From: Streptomyces sp. V4I2
Lineage (GTDB): Bacteria; Actinomycetota; Actinomycetes; Streptomycetales; Streptomycetaceae
DNA length: 64,000 bases
NCBI RefSeq assembly: GCF_030817655.1
Contig: NZ_JAUSZM010000003.1
Coordinates: 9,672,001 to 9,736,000 of the forward strand
Direction: 5' to 3'
Below the pieces are notes generated by a model. The model was not told where the DNA came from. It saw only the letters and a list, made by a program, of their open reading frames with translations, and searched no databases. Each line of letters begins with the position of its first letter. The first letter of the stretch is position 1. The position numbers were made by a program, and so were the translations under genes. Shown in pieces: positions 25,880 through 35,302 of the stretch.

Positions 25880-26713
25880 TCAGGCCGGTGCGAAGGAGCG
25901 CAGTTCGTCCGCGCCGGCTCGCACCACGCCGTAGCTGTGCTCCGGCACCTCGTTCCAGGCTCCTGGCAGATCACCCAGGGGCTCGGACACGACGAGGCGC
26001 GTTTCCTCCGACAGGTCCTTCAGGAACGATATGTCGGGGTGCAGGGCCCGCAGTGAGTCCACGCGGCTGCTGTAGTACAGCGAGCGGGCGTCGCCGTCGC
26101 TGGCGTAGCGGAACGCCCAGACGCTCTCGCCGTCGGTGGTCGCGATGGTCATCTGCAGCGGGGCGGCTATGCCGTGTGCGTGACCCGTGCGCTCGACCAG
26201 CCCGGCCATCCGGGCGACCGCCCCCGGAGGGTCGTCCTCGAGTCCCATGGTGAGCGCCAGGAAGAACATCACCTCGGAATCCGTGGATCCCTCGATGGCG
26301 GCGAACAGCGAGGGGTCCACGGCCAGGCAGAGGTCCCTGCGCATGGCGGGGAAGCCGGCGATGGCTCCGTTGTGCATCCACATCCAGCGGCCGTGCCGGA
26401 AGGGGTGGCTGTTGGTCTGCTGCACTGCCGTGCCCGTCGACGCGCGGATGTGGGCGAAGAAGAGCGAGGACCTGACGTGCCCGGCGATCTCCCGCAGATT
26501 GCGGTTGTTCCACGCCGGTCCGGTCTCGCGGACGACGGCCGGGCTGCCGAGGTCCGCGTCCTGCGCGTACCAGCCGATACCGAAGCCGTCCCCGTTGGTC
26601 GTCTCCACGCCCATCCGGGAGTGCAGGCTCTGGTCGATGAGTGAGTGCGCGGGCTTGTACAGGATGGTTTCGAGGAGTTGCGGAGTCCCTGAGTAGACGA
26701 GCCACCGGCACAT
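25880..26713 (-). CDS. class II glutamine amidotransferase
   Basis: 277 residues with the N-terminal-nucleophile amidohydrolase fold. After removal of Met1, Cys2 (MCRWLVYSG) is the catalytic nucleophile that frees ammonia from glutamine. Other family marks are the GDGFGIGWY loop, FFAHIRASTG, and the QTNSHPF-WMWMHNG segment that positions the active site. It resembles EgtC/YafJ-type stand-alone proteins, but no ergothioneine genes are near. The start is certain: a near-perfect ribosome site, GGAGGTGATC, precedes the ATG at 26713. Precise substrate unknown. Confidence 0.92.
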   Translation of the reverse strand: MCRWLVYSGTPQLLETILYKPAHSLIDQSLHSRMGVETTNGDGFGIGWYAQDADLGSPAVVRETGPAWNNRNLREIAGHVRSSLFFAHIRASTGTAVQQTNSHPFRHGRWMWMHNGAIAGFPAMRRDLCLAVDPSLFAAIEGSTDSEVMFFLALTMGLEDDPPGAVARMAGLVERTGHAHGIAAPLQMTIATTDGESVWAFRYASDGDARSLYYSSRVDSLRALHPDISFLKDLSEETRLVVSEPLGDLPGAWNEVPEHSYGVVRAGADELRSFAPA

Positions 26714-26939
26714 GGCGATCACCTCCGAGGCAGGTCGAGACGCGAGAGGACCGGGGCGGACACAGGGACCCGGCGCCACGACAGCTCCGGCCGCCGCGCT
26801 GCCGACGCCCTCCCGGCCGACGTCGCGCCGGGACGGGCCCATGGGTACCACGGTCGCTCGTGAACGCGTTGATCGCATACGGACGCGTGCGAGCACCGTC
26901 TCCACCTGTGGGTGTGGGGGAACGGCCGTGCGCGGCGGC

Positions 26940-27881
26940 TCAGGACGAGCGCAGGGGAATGGTGTCGAGCAGTTCGGCGGCCATCCGGCGGGCGGGCGCC
27001 GCGGTCTGGTCGGCGATGCGGTGGAAGGTGTCGTGCGCGGGCTGCGCCGGCCAGTCGGCGGGGAGGTGCCGGGCGGGCAGGCGTGGGTCGGTGCGGATGA
27101 TGTCGAGCCACTCGCTGATCAGGCGCAGCCGGTTGCCGACCGGGTCGCCGGAGCCGGTGTCGAGCCAGGCGGTCCAGTGCTTGTCGAAGTCGGCGTACCG
27201 GGCGGCGACGCTGTCCAGGTCCCAGGTGTCGCGGATCATCAGGCCGACGTCGGTCGCGTCGTCGGCCGTGGCGTGGAAGATCTTGACGTGGGCGGCGAGG
27301 CCGAGTTCGGCGACGATGCCGGAGACGTCGACGTCACCGGGTGCGATCCACAGGCCGCTGTACAGGGCGCCGAAGCCCGACCAGGTGAGCCGGGAGCGCA
27401 GGTCGTGGCGCTGGCGCTGCCAGGACTCGGGGAGGGAGAAGCCGAGGAGGGTCCAGGTGCCGTCCCAGTCGTCGTTGACGGCGCCGGTGTGCCAGAGGCG
27501 TTTGCTTCCGTCCCGGAGGATCTCGGCGGCCTGCGGGGTGAGGCCGAAGTACATGCGGCGTCCCTCGCGCTGGCGTTGCAGCAGACCGCGGTTGACCATG
27601 CGGGAGAGGGTGGAACGCACGGCCTGCTCGCCGACTCCGGCCCGGGCGAGGACGTCGATGATGCTGCCCGAGTACACGCACAGCGGCCCCTCGTCCAGAA
27701 CGTGGTTGCCGAAGAAGGCGAGCATGAGCGACTGGGGGCGCAGCTGCGGTCCGCTGGGGGCGTCGACGGCGGTCTGCCGGGGTTCTTCGTGCACGTCGAC
27801 AAGGGTACGGTCGCCCGCCGGAGCCCCCGCGGGCGACCGGGCGTCAGCCGCGGACGCGGTCGGCGGGGTGGGCGAGGTCAT
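26940..27881 (-). CDS. PaaX-family transcriptional regulator
   Basis: About 313 residues. The PaaX winged-helix part starts near residue 47: PQSLMLAFFGNHVLDEGPLCVYSGSIIDVLARAGV, then AVRSTLSRMVNRGLLQRQREGRRMYFGLTP. The C-terminal PaaX domain follows (WTLLGFSLPESWQRQRHDLRSRLTWSGFG). Relatives repress phenylacetate or other aromatic and ester catabolic genes and respond to acyl-CoAs. The outermost ATG at 27881 overlaps the upstream hydrolase by 38 nt and has no ribosome site; GTG 27794 would still keep the whole domain, so the start is open. Confidence 0.88.
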   Translation of the reverse strand: MTSPTPPTASAADARSPAGAPAGDRTLVDVHEEPRQTAVDAPSGPQLRPQSLMLAFFGNHVLDEGPLCVYSGSIIDVLARAGVGEQAVRSTLSRMVNRGLLQRQREGRRMYFGLTPQAAEILRDGSKRLWHTGAVNDDWDGTWTLLGFSLPESWQRQRHDLRSRLTWSGFGALYSGLWIAPGDVDVSGIVAELGLAAHVKIFHATADDATDVGLMIRDTWDLDSVAARYADFDKHWTAWLDTGSGDPVGNRLRLISEWLDIIRTDPRLPARHLPADWPAQPAHDTFHRIADQTAAPARRMAAELLDTIPLRSS

Positions 27882-29235
27882 AAGGACGCGGGTAGGACGC
27901 CGGGCGGTAGTGCACGTAGCGGGCGGGCGTGGTGGGGTCGGCCTCGGTGGCGCGGGCGTTGAGGGCGTCGGGGTCGGCGGCCTTCCAACGGCCGGTGGCG
28001 ATGCGGTCCTCCAGGGTGTGCAGGGCGGCGACCTGCTCGCCGGGGCTGAAGGTGCAGTGGCCCGCGTTCTCGACGTAGGACTGCCGGAGCAGGGGAGCGG
28101 CGCCCGCGGCGGCGACCGCCCGGCGCAGGGCGCTTTCGGCCTGGACGGGGATGAGTCCGTCGCCGGTGGTGTGGATGTCCAGCTGGGGCTTGGTCAGTCC
28201 GCTGGTGAAGGAGCTCGTACGGGCCATCTTCTCGACCGCTCCCCGGTCGGCCTTGATGCGGGGCGCCTTGTTCAGCGTGGCGAGGTCGTCGCGCAGGGAC
28301 AGGCCGGCCTTGGCGTAGAGCTCCGTGACCTCGTTGTGGAGCGGGGAGCGGTGGAGCATCGCCGTGTAGTCGACGCCGGTGTTCCAGGACATGTTGCCGC
28401 CCGCGCGGCCTTCCGCCTCCTGCCGCCAGGAGAACGCGGGGTAGAGGATCAGGCCCATGACCCCTTGGTACTGGTTGGCCTCCTGGGTGTCCCAGTCGGT
28501 GGGTGCCGGGCGGGGCTGGGCGGGGTTGTTCCAGCCGGGGATGTTGTGGAGCGCGGCGGCCAGTGCGATACGGGCCCGGCCGGTGCTGGTGGACTGGGCG
28601 CCGGCCACGGCCGCGGACAGGGTGTTCGCCGCCGCGGCGGCCTCGCCCTGGCTGCCGAGTCCCGTCAGCGGGATGCCGGAGTCCGGCGCGAGCAGGGTCC
28701 TCAGGGCGAATACCGGGTCGAGGGTGCTGTTCCAGTTCGCGACGCCGCCCTGCACCAGGCCGCACATCGAGAGCGATCCGTTGATGCGCCGCTGGTGGCG
28801 TTCGGCGATGGCGGTGGTGACGAGCCCGCCGTAGGAGGTGCCCCAGGCGATGGTCTCGCGGGCCGGGCCGAACCGGCCGGTGAAGGCGTCGAGGGTGGCG
28901 AGCTGGTCGGGCACCGCGTCCGTGACCGCCCAGCCGGTGGTGGCGTACGAGGAGCCGACGAGTGCGTAACCGGCGTTCAGCAGCAGGGACTTGGTGGCGT
29001 CGTCGGGAGCGTTCTGGGCGGGGTTGGGCGACCCGGCCGGGCGGTAGCCGTGGCTGTACAGCAGGACGGTGCCGTTCCAGCGCGCGGGCATGTCCATCAG
29101 GTAGGCGGCGCCGGACGGCAGCGTGCCCTCGACATGGGTGGTGGAGTCGGCGGCGCGGGCGGCCGGGGAGACCGGGCCGCACAGGAGCAGAGCGGCCAGG
29201 ACGACCAGGGTGCGGGTTCTGGTGCGGGTTTTCAC
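27844..29235 (-). CDS. secreted alpha/beta hydrolase
   Basis: 463 residues with a signal peptide (KTRTRTRTLVVLAALLLCG, cut near ARAA). The mature enzyme has the alpha/beta hydrolase layout: LLYSHGYRPAG oxyanion strand, nucleophile elbow AWGTSYGGLV, acid HTTGDGLIP and base ENAGHCTFS. It resembles actinobacterial secreted esterases of about 450 residues. GTG 29235 is set by AAGGGAG 8 nt upstream. It runs leftward ahead of the PaaX-type regulator, which overlaps its end, suggesting an operon in which the regulator controls the esterase. Natural ester unknown. Confidence 0.88.
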   Translation of the reverse strand: MKTRTRTRTLVVLAALLLCGPVSPAARAADSTTHVEGTLPSGAAYLMDMPARWNGTVLLYSHGYRPAGSPNPAQNAPDDATKSLLLNAGYALVGSSYATTGWAVTDAVPDQLATLDAFTGRFGPARETIAWGTSYGGLVTTAIAERHQRRINGSLSMCGLVQGGVANWNSTLDPVFALRTLLAPDSGIPLTGLGSQGEAAAAANTLSAAVAGAQSTSTGRARIALAAALHNIPGWNNPAQPRPAPTDWDTQEANQYQGVMGLILYPAFSWRQEAEGRAGGNMSWNTGVDYTAMLHRSPLHNEVTELYAKAGLSLRDDLATLNKAPRIKADRGAVEKMARTSSFTSGLTKPQLDIHTTGDGLIPVQAESALRRAVAAAGAAPLLRQSYVENAGHCTFSPGEQVAALHTLEDRIATGRWKAADPDALNARATEADPTTPARYVHYRPASYPRPYDLAHPADRVRG

Positions 29236-29352
29236 GGGCGTAGCTCCCTTTCGGGCGGGCGGGCCGTGGGCGCCAACGGGTGCCCGCTCGGCGGGTTTCC
29301 CGGTGGGGGTAGGGGTGGGGCGAAGCTGTCGCAACCTCGCTTGTCCGGAGTG

Positions 29353-29381
29353 CTGACAGCGCGAAGGTAGGTGTGTAGATT
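29353..29381 (+). promoter_or_regulatory. promoter of the SsuABC-like importer operon
   Basis: CTGACA (29353-29358) and TAGATT (29376-29381) with a 17-nt spacer match the housekeeping consensus at 5/6 and 4/6 positions. Transcription would begin near 29388, leaving a leader of about 157 nt before the binding-protein ATG. No known riboswitch core was recognised in that leader. Confidence 0.5.
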
Positions 29382-29544
29382 GCCGCCGTCAAGAAAGTGC
29401 ACAACATTCAGTGCTGAGTCGTGGTCGAGCAGCCGTGGCCCGTTCGCCGCTTCGCTGCCTCACCCATCGTCCGCGCACCTCGTGACCAGGGCAGTTCATG
29501 CCACTCACACCATCCACCCGTTTGCCTTCCGTCAGGAGGAGCCC

Positions 29545-30522
29545 ATGCAAAGGCGCATTATCGGGCTTGCCGCAGTACTGTTCACCATCGTCGGCGCAGC
29601 CGGCTGCGGGTCCTCGGACTCGGGATCGAGCGGGCCGTCGGCCTCGAGCGGGGACAAGACCGCCACGGTGAAGGTCGGCATCATCCCCATCGTCGACGTG
29701 GCGCCGCTCTACCTGGGGCAGAAGAAGGGCTTCTTCGACAGCCGCGGCATCAAGCTGGAGATGGTGAGCGCCCAGGGCGGCGCGGCCATCATCCCCGGCG
29801 TGGTGAGCGGTCAGTTCCAGTTCGGGTTCAGCAACACCACGTCGCTGATGATCGCCCAGGTCAAGGGAGTTCCGGTCAAGTCCGTGGCCAACGGCGCCGC
29901 CTCCAACGGCAAGGTCGGTGCCGACGTCACCGGAGTGGCCGTGAAGCAGGACAGCTCGATCAAGTCGGCCAAGGACCTCGCCGGGCGCACGGTCGCGGTG
30001 AACACCCTGCAGAACATCGGGGACACGACGGTGCGCGAGTCGGTCCGTCAGGCAGGCGGAGACCCGTCGAAGGTCAAGTTCGTCGAGATCCCGTTCGACC
30101 AGATGCCGGCCGCGCTGGACGGCGGGCGGGTGGACGCCGCCTGGATGGGCGAGCCCGCGATGACGATCGCCAAGGGACAGGGTGCCCGCGTGGTGGCCTC
30201 GCCGTTCGCCGAGACGGACCCCAAGCTCACCGTGGCGACGTACTTCACCTCGACCCAGGTGCAGCAGCAGAACCCCGACCTGGTGAAGAAGTTCACCGAG
30301 GCCATGGCCGAGTCCCTGCAGTACGCCTCCGACCATCCGGACGAGGCGCGTCAGATCCTCGCCACCTACACCAAGATCAGCGGCGATGTGCAGCAGAAGC
30401 TCACGCTGCCCAGCTGGCCGGCGAGCGTCGACATGGCCTCCCTACAGAAGCTGGCCTCCCTGAGTGAGAAGGACGGCCTCTTCGGCGACAAGAAGCCCGA
30501 TCTGGACTCCCTGTTCTCGTGA
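29545..30522 (+). CDS. ABC transporter substrate-binding lipoprotein, SsuA/TauA/NMT1 type
   Basis: 325 residues. Lipobox VGAAGC fixes the lipidated Cys near residue 21, followed by a Ser/Gly linker. The mature part is of the NMT1/SsuA family: VKVGIIPIVDVAPLYLGQKKGFFDSRGI, then GVVSGQFQFGFSNTTSLMIA and DGGRVDAAWMGEPAMTIAKGQGA. Members bind aliphatic sulfonates, taurine, nitrate or thiamine precursors outside the cell. AGGAGGA stands 4 nt before the ATG. First gene of four that encode a complete importer. The ligand is not decided by the sequence; no sulfonate monooxygenase gene is close. Confidence 0.92.
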   Translation: MQRRIIGLAAVLFTIVGAAGCGSSDSGSSGPSASSGDKTATVKVGIIPIVDVAPLYLGQKKGFFDSRGIKLEMVSAQGGAAIIPGVVSGQFQFGFSNTTSLMIAQVKGVPVKSVANGAASNGKVGADVTGVAVKQDSSIKSAKDLAGRTVAVNTLQNIGDTTVRESVRQAGGDPSKVKFVEIPFDQMPAALDGGRVDAAWMGEPAMTIAKGQGARVVASPFAETDPKLTVATYFTSTQVQQQNPDLVKKFTEAMAESLQYASDHPDEARQILATYTKISGDVQQKLTLPSWPASVDMASLQKLASLSEKDGLFGDKKPDLDSLFS

Positions 30523-31379
30523 GCCACCACGACCTCACCCCTGTGATGGCGCCCGCTGCCGGGCCGGCCATCGGTTCCGGCAGCGCCTCCGGCCGGCGCC
30601 GCCCGGTTCCCACCGCTGCCCTGCGCGGCCTGGCCGGACTGGCCGGACTGGTCGCCGTACTCGAGGTACTGCCGCACGTCGGCCTGGTGTCCGCCGACTA
30701 CCTGCCCCCGGCCTCGGAAACCGGTCGTGCCCTGTGGCAGTTGCTCGCCGAGGACCCGTTCTGGACCGCCCTCGGCGACACCCTGACCGGCTGGGCGCTG
30801 GGCCTGGCCATCGCGGTCGGGGCGGGCGTGGTGGCCGGGGTGGTCATCGGCTCCGTGCCCCTGCTGCGTGCCGCGACCGCCTCCACCATCGAGTTCCTGC
30901 GGCCGATCCCGTCCGTGGCCCTGATCCCCGTCGCGGTGCTCATGTACGGAACGGACCTGCGGTCGAAGCTGCTTCTGGTGGTCTACGCCTCCTTCTGGCA
31001 GGTGCTCGTCCAGGTGCTGGCAGGCATGCAGGACGTCGACCCGGTGGCCGACGACACGGCCCGGAGCTACCGGCTGGGCAGGTGGGGGCGGGTACGGCAC
31101 GTCATGTGGCCGACCGCGCTGCCTTACGTGATGACGGGCGTACGGCTGGCCGCCACGGTGGCTCTCGTCCTCGCCGTCACCGCCGAACTGGTCATCGGCT
31201 CCCCGGGGTTGGGGCGCGAGCTCGCCGTCGCGCAGTCCTCCGGCGCCGTACCGCAGGTCTACGCCCTGGTGCTGGTCACGGGGCTGCTCGGGGTGGCCAT
31301 CAACCTCGTGGCACGGGCGGTCGAGCGCAGGGCGCTGCACTGGCACCAGTCGAACCGCAGGAGAGGGGCCGAGGGATGA
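30519..31379 (+). CDS. ABC transporter permease (SsuC/TauC type), first
   Basis: 286-residue permease with six helices. The cytosolic coupling loop reads DDTARSYRLGRWGRVRHVMWPTALPYVMTGVRL, the SsuC-type variant of the EAA motif. Its GTG overlaps the binding-protein stop by 4 nt (GTGA). The operon has two different permeases, so the channel is presumably a heterodimer, unlike the homodimer of the single-permease SsuABC system. Confidence 0.92.
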   Translation: MSHHDLTPVMAPAAGPAIGSGSASGRRRPVPTAALRGLAGLAGLVAVLEVLPHVGLVSADYLPPASETGRALWQLLAEDPFWTALGDTLTGWALGLAIAVGAGVVAGVVIGSVPLLRAATASTIEFLRPIPSVALIPVAVLMYGTDLRSKLLLVVYASFWQVLVQVLAGMQDVDPVADDTARSYRLGRWGRVRHVMWPTALPYVMTGVRLAATVALVLAVTAELVIGSPGLGRELAVAQSSGAVPQVYALVLVTGLLGVAINLVARAVERRALHWHQSNRRRGAEG

Positions 31380-32158
31380 CCGTCCACACCGTGTTCCGGC
31401 GCGCCCTGCTCGCCGGCGGCCTGCCCGGAGCCCTGTTCGCCCTGTGGTGGTTCACCAGCGCCGGCAGCACCGACTTCTATCTCCCGCCGCTCTCCACCAC
31501 CCTCGGAAAGTTCGGCGAGGTCTGGACACCCGAGCGGCTCCGGTCGGACGTCCTGCCCAGCCTGCTCCGGCTCACCGCCGGCTACCTCCTCGCCGTGGTC
31601 GCCGGAGTGGGACTCGGGCTGGTGGTGGGCACGGGCCGGGTCGTACGGGACGTACTGGAGCCGGTCCTGGAACTCTTCCGTGCCATCCCGCCACCCGTAC
31701 TCGTACCGGTGATCATGCTGTTCGCCGGAATCGGCGACACCATGAAGGTGATCGTCATCGTCAGCGGCTGCATGTGGCCGATCCTGCTCAACACCGTCGA
31801 GGGCGTCCGCGCCGTCGACGAGGTGCTCAGCGACACCTGCCGGTCCTACGGCATCACGGGACCGACGCGCCTGTGGCACCTGGTGCTCAGATCGGCGAGC
31901 CCGCAGATCGTCACGGGCATGCGGCAGGCACTGTCGATCGGGATCATCCTGATGGTCATCAGCGAGATGTTCGCCTCCAGCAACGGACTGGGTTTCACCA
32001 TCGTCCAGTTCCAACGCTCCTTCGCCATCCCCGAGATGTGGAGCGGCGTCCTGCTGCTCGGCCTGCTCGGCTTCCTCCTCTCCCTGCTCTTCCGATTCGC
32101 CGAGAACCGCGCCCTGGCCTGGTACCACGGCCTGCGCCGCGCACAGCGCAACCCCTGA
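31376..32158 (+). CDS. ABC transporter permease (SsuC/TauC type), second
   Basis: 260 residues, six helices, with the coupling loop SDTCRSYGITGPTRLWHLVLRSASPQIVTGMRQAL. ATG 31376 overlaps the first permease stop (ATGA) and sits directly behind GAGGG. An in-frame upstream extension of this frame is a shadow of the first permease. Partner of the preceding permease in a heterodimeric channel. Confidence 0.92.
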   Translation: MTVHTVFRRALLAGGLPGALFALWWFTSAGSTDFYLPPLSTTLGKFGEVWTPERLRSDVLPSLLRLTAGYLLAVVAGVGLGLVVGTGRVVRDVLEPVLELFRAIPPPVLVPVIMLFAGIGDTMKVIVIVSGCMWPILLNTVEGVRAVDEVLSDTCRSYGITGPTRLWHLVLRSASPQIVTGMRQALSIGIILMVISEMFASSNGLGFTIVQFQRSFAIPEMWSGVLLLGLLGFLLSLLFRFAENRALAWYHGLRRAQRNP

Positions 32159-32171
32159 CAAGGAGACGTCG

Positions 32172-33026
32172 ATGCTCGACGTACAGGACCTGCAGAAGAT
32201 CTACACCGGCCGCCACCGCAACGTCGAGGCGCTGCGCAACCTCACCTTTCACATAGCCGCGGGCGAACTGGTGTGTCTGGTCGGTCCGTCGGGCTGCGGC
32301 AAGACCACCCTGCTCAAGTGCATGGCGGGACTGCTCACTCCCACCAGTGGCGAAGTGCGCCTGGACGGCCGCCCGGTCGACGGGCCGCCGCCCGGCATGG
32401 CGGTCGTCTTCCAGGAGTACGGCCGCTCCCTGTTCGCCTGGATGAACGTACGGGACAACGTCGCCCTGCCGCTGCGCCGCAAGAAGCTCGGAAAGGCACG
32501 TGAGCGCGAACTGGTCGACCACGCCTTGGAAGTGGTCGGTCTCGCCGACGCCCACCAGGCGTACCCGTGGCAGCTGTCCGGAGGGATGCAGCAGCGCGTC
32601 GCCATCGCCCGCGCCGTCGCGTACGAGCCCAAGGTGCTGCTCATGGACGAGCCCTTCGCGGCGGTCGACGCGCAGACCCGCGCCGACCTGGAGGACCTCA
32701 TCCGGCGCCTGTGGCGCGAACTGGGTGTCACCGTCCTGTTCGTCACCCACGACATCGACGAGGCGGTCTACCTCGGACAGCGCACCCTCATCCTGTCCAC
32801 GTCCCCGACCGTCGTGCAGGAGGACCTCACCATCGACCTCCCCGACGAACGCGACCAGTTGCACACCCGCTCCAGCACCCGCTTCGCCGAACTCCGCGCC
32901 CACGTCTACGAACAGATCCAGCGAGCCAAGAGGCACAGCGGCGACGTGAACGGGACGCAGGTCGCGGACCGGATGCCGCAGGCGGCTCCGACGAAGGCGC
33001 AGACCGAAGTGGTCGGTTCCGAGTAG
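32172..33026 (+). CDS. ABC transporter ATPase (SsuB/TauB type)
   Basis: 284-residue nucleotide-binding subunit driving the importer. Walker A GPSGCGKTTL (about 38-47), Q-loop VVFQEYGRSLF, signature LSGGMQQRVAIARA, Walker B VLLMDEPFAAVD and switch His in FVTHDIDEAV are all intact. The short C-terminal tail after residue 240 is polar and not needed for ATPase activity. AAGGAG precedes the ATG. A strong hairpin 72 bp after the stop ends the transcript. Confidence 0.94.
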   Translation: MLDVQDLQKIYTGRHRNVEALRNLTFHIAAGELVCLVGPSGCGKTTLLKCMAGLLTPTSGEVRLDGRPVDGPPPGMAVVFQEYGRSLFAWMNVRDNVALPLRRKKLGKARERELVDHALEVVGLADAHQAYPWQLSGGMQQRVAIARAVAYEPKVLLMDEPFAAVDAQTRADLEDLIRRLWRELGVTVLFVTHDIDEAVYLGQRTLILSTSPTVVQEDLTIDLPDERDQLHTRSSTRFAELRAHVYEQIQRAKRHSGDVNGTQVADRMPQAAPTKAQTEVVGSE

Positions 33027-33097
33027 GCCGTCGGCGGCTGCCGCTCACACGGCCGGGATCCGCCGGCCGAGTGTCCTGCGCGGACGTCGGCACGACG

Positions 33098-33144
33098 CCG
33101 GCCGCGCCCGCGCGGTGCTCGGAGCACCGCGCGGGCGCGGCCGG
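33098..33144. terminator. bidirectional terminator with a 23-bp perfect stem
   Basis: 33098-33120 and 33122-33144 are perfect mirror images around a single base, so the RNA folds into a hairpin with about 20 paired G/C-rich bases. It lies between the convergent importer operon and the small membrane protein gene and can stop transcription from both sides. Confidence 0.85.
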
Positions 33145-33190
33145 ACTGCGTGGGCTGCCTGGAATCCGCCGAGCGTGGTGCGGCTGCCGG

Positions 33191-33454
33191 TCAGCGGCGC
33201 AGCTTCACCTTGTTGATCGCGGCGACACCGAAGGCCGCGAGTGCGATCTGGATGATCCACTCGACCCAGTCGACGCCCTCGGTGTCGGCGACGTCGAGGC
33301 CGGATGCGATGCCCGTTCCGATGAACGCCGCGATGATGCCGATCCCGATCGTCCAGAGGATGCCTATCCGCTGACGGCCGGGGACGACGAGTCGGCCGAG
33401 AACACCGATCACGATACCGATGACAATTGCGCTGATGACGCCTGAGATCTCCAT
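33191..33454 (-). CDS. GlsB/YeaQ/YmgE-family membrane protein
   Basis: 87-residue inner-membrane protein of the transglycosylase-associated (GlsB/YeaQ/YmgE) family. Three hydrophobic helices with the conserved GRLVVPGRQRIG between the first two and IIAAFIGTGIA in the second. These proteins are general-stress and envelope-associated in many bacteria, with no known reaction. ATG 33454 is used, about 10 nt after GAGGGG; a GTG at 33475 is less likely because the ribosome site would fall inside the gene. Confidence 0.88.
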   Translation of the reverse strand: MEISGVISAIVIGIVIGVLGRLVVPGRQRIGILWTIGIGIIAAFIGTGIASGLDVADTEGVDWVEWIIQIALAAFGVAAINKVKLRR

Positions 33455-33709
33455 GAGCGGTCTGTCACCCCTCACTCGTTGGTATCGAACGAGTGCCCCG
33501 TCGAGAAGGCATCAGTCCGTCTCTCATCACGACTCCCTTCGTCCGCCGGTGCGCCGGGCATGGCATTCCGGGTGTCCCCCGGTCAGGCAGGGGGTTCTTT
33601 CCAGTACCGAGTCGGGGGACCGCCGGAGCGAGATACGCCGGCGACGTCTATAGCGTTCCGGTGCATGAGGACGTGCCGCGTCGGCCATCCAATGAAGGAG
33701 CCGCACCCA

Positions 33710-35302
33710 ATGGACCGGACCAACGCCACGCGCCGGAGCGTGCTCGCGCTCGGCACCGCCGCGGCAGCCACACCCTTGCTCGGCGCAGTTCCGGCCCAGG
33801 CCCATGCCGCGGCGGGGGAACTGGACGAGCTGGGCATCACCGAGCTCCGTCGGCGGATGGACGACGGGCGGCTCGACGCCGAACGGCTCACCCGCTACTA
33901 CCTGGAGCGGATCGAACGCATCGATCCGCTCCTGCACGCGGTGATCGAGGTCAACCCCGACGCGCTGCGGGAGGCCCGTCGCCTGGACGCCGAAGGCAAC
34001 CGCCGCGGGCCGCTGCACGGCATCCCCATCCTGCTCAAGGACCTGGTGGAGACCGCGGACCGGATGCACACCACGGCCGGATCACTCGCCCTGGAAGGCC
34101 TACGGCCGACAGCGGACGCCACAGTCGCCGCCAGATTACGTGCGGCCGGTGCCGTCATCCTCGGCAAGACCAACCTGAGCGAGTGGGCAGGCGGGATGTC
34201 ACTCACCCACCACGCGGGGTGGAGCGCCCGTGGCGGGCAGACCCGGAACCCGTACAAGCTGGACCGGTCGCCGAACGAGTCCAGCTCCGGTGCGGCGGTC
34301 GCCGCCGCGGCCAACCTGTGCGTCGCCGGGATCGGAACCGAGACGAACGGCTCGATCATCGACCCCGCTTCGGCGAACTCCGTGGTCGGGGTGAAGCCGA
34401 CCGTCGGACTGGTCGGGCGCGGGGGAGTGATCCCCGGGGTGCCCAGCCAGGACAGCGTCGGCCCGATCGCGCGCACGGTCCGCGACGCCGCGATCCTGCT
34501 CGGCGCCCTCGTCGGCGTCGACGGCCGCGATCCGGCGACCGAGGCGAGCCGCGGGCACTTCCATCGTGACTACACCCGGTTCCTGGATGCCGGGGGACTC
34601 CGGGGTGCGCGGATCGGCGTACCCCGCGCGGTGTACTTCGGTTACAGCCACCACGCCGACGAGATCGCGGAGCGCGCGATCGCCACGTTGCGGGAGGCCG
34701 GCGCAACCGTGGTCGACCCGGCCGACATTCCCACGGCCGAGCAACTCGAGGACCTGCCCAGCTCGCCGGCCGTCCAGGTGTACGAGTTCAAGCGCGGGCT
34801 GAACTCCTACCTGGCCGGCGCCCGCGGCGACCATCCGCGCAGCCTGGCGGAGCTCATCGCGTTCAACCGTGCGCACGCCGACCGCGAACTGCGCTATGTG
34901 CGCCAGGACGGACTGGAGACGGTGCACGAACTGCACGTCACCGAGCGCGAGTACCGCGAGGCACTGGCCACCAACCACCGGCTGTCGCGCGCGGAGGGCA
35001 TCGACGCGGTCCTGCGCCGATTCCGCCTGGACGCGCTGGTGATGCCGACCACCGGACCGCCGGCCAAGATCGACCTGATCCGCGGGGACAGCCACGGCGG
35101 CGGCGCCTCGACGCCCGCCGCGCTCGCCGGATACCCGGCGATCAGCGTCCCGGCAGGCTTCGCGTTCGGCCTGCCGGTCGGTCTGACGTTCATGGGTACG
35201 GCGTGGAGCGAGCCGACCCTGCTCCGCCTGGCCTACGCCTACGAGCAGGCCGGCCGAGTGCGCCGCCCGCCGACATACCGTCCCGCGGACGTGGGTTTCT
35301 GA
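33710..35302 (+). CDS. Tat-exported amidase (amidase-signature family)
   Basis: 530 residues. ATRRSVLALGTAAA and AQAHA mark a Tat signal. The mature protein is an amidase-signature hydrolase using a Ser-cisSer-Lys triad: Lys in GIPILLKDLVET, Ser pair in NESSSGAAVAAAA and nucleophile Ser in GTETNGSIIDPA. GTETNGSI is a little unlike the usual GTDTGGSI. Such enzymes cut linear amides or C-terminal peptide amides; being exported, this one acts outside the cell. ATG 33710 follows AAGGAG by 9 nt; ATG 33692 would swallow that site. The substrate is unknown. Confidence 0.92.
   Translation: MDRTNATRRSVLALGTAAAATPLLGAVPAQAHAAAGELDELGITELRRRMDDGRLDAERLTRYYLERIERIDPLLHAVIEVNPDALREARRLDAEGNRRGPLHGIPILLKDLVETADRMHTTAGSLALEGLRPTADATVAARLRAAGAVILGKTNLSEWAGGMSLTHHAGWSARGGQTRNPYKLDRSPNESSSGAAVAAAANLCVAGIGTETNGSIIDPASANSVVGVKPTVGLVGRGGVIPGVPSQDSVGPIARTVRDAAILLGALVGVDGRDPATEASRGHFHRDYTRFLDAGGLRGARIGVPRAVYFGYSHHADEIAERAIATLREAGATVVDPADIPTAEQLEDLPSSPAVQVYEFKRGLNSYLAGARGDHPRSLAELIAFNRAHADRELRYVRQDGLETVHELHVTEREYREALATNHRLSRAEGIDAVLRRFRLDALVMPTTGPPAKIDLIRGDSHGGGASTPAALAGYPAISVPAGFAFGLPVGLTFMGTAWSEPTLLRLAYAYEQAGRVRRPPTYRPADVGF

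Noticed and set aside
29321-29360. GCTGTC...GACAGC repeat upstream of the SsuABC-like promoter
   Set aside because: Arms of 6 bp separated by 24 nt are expected by chance in GC-rich DNA.
26641-29370. 909-codon rightward frame
   Set aside because: Antisense shadow of the PaaX-type regulator and the secreted hydrolase, both of which have clear motifs on the other strand.
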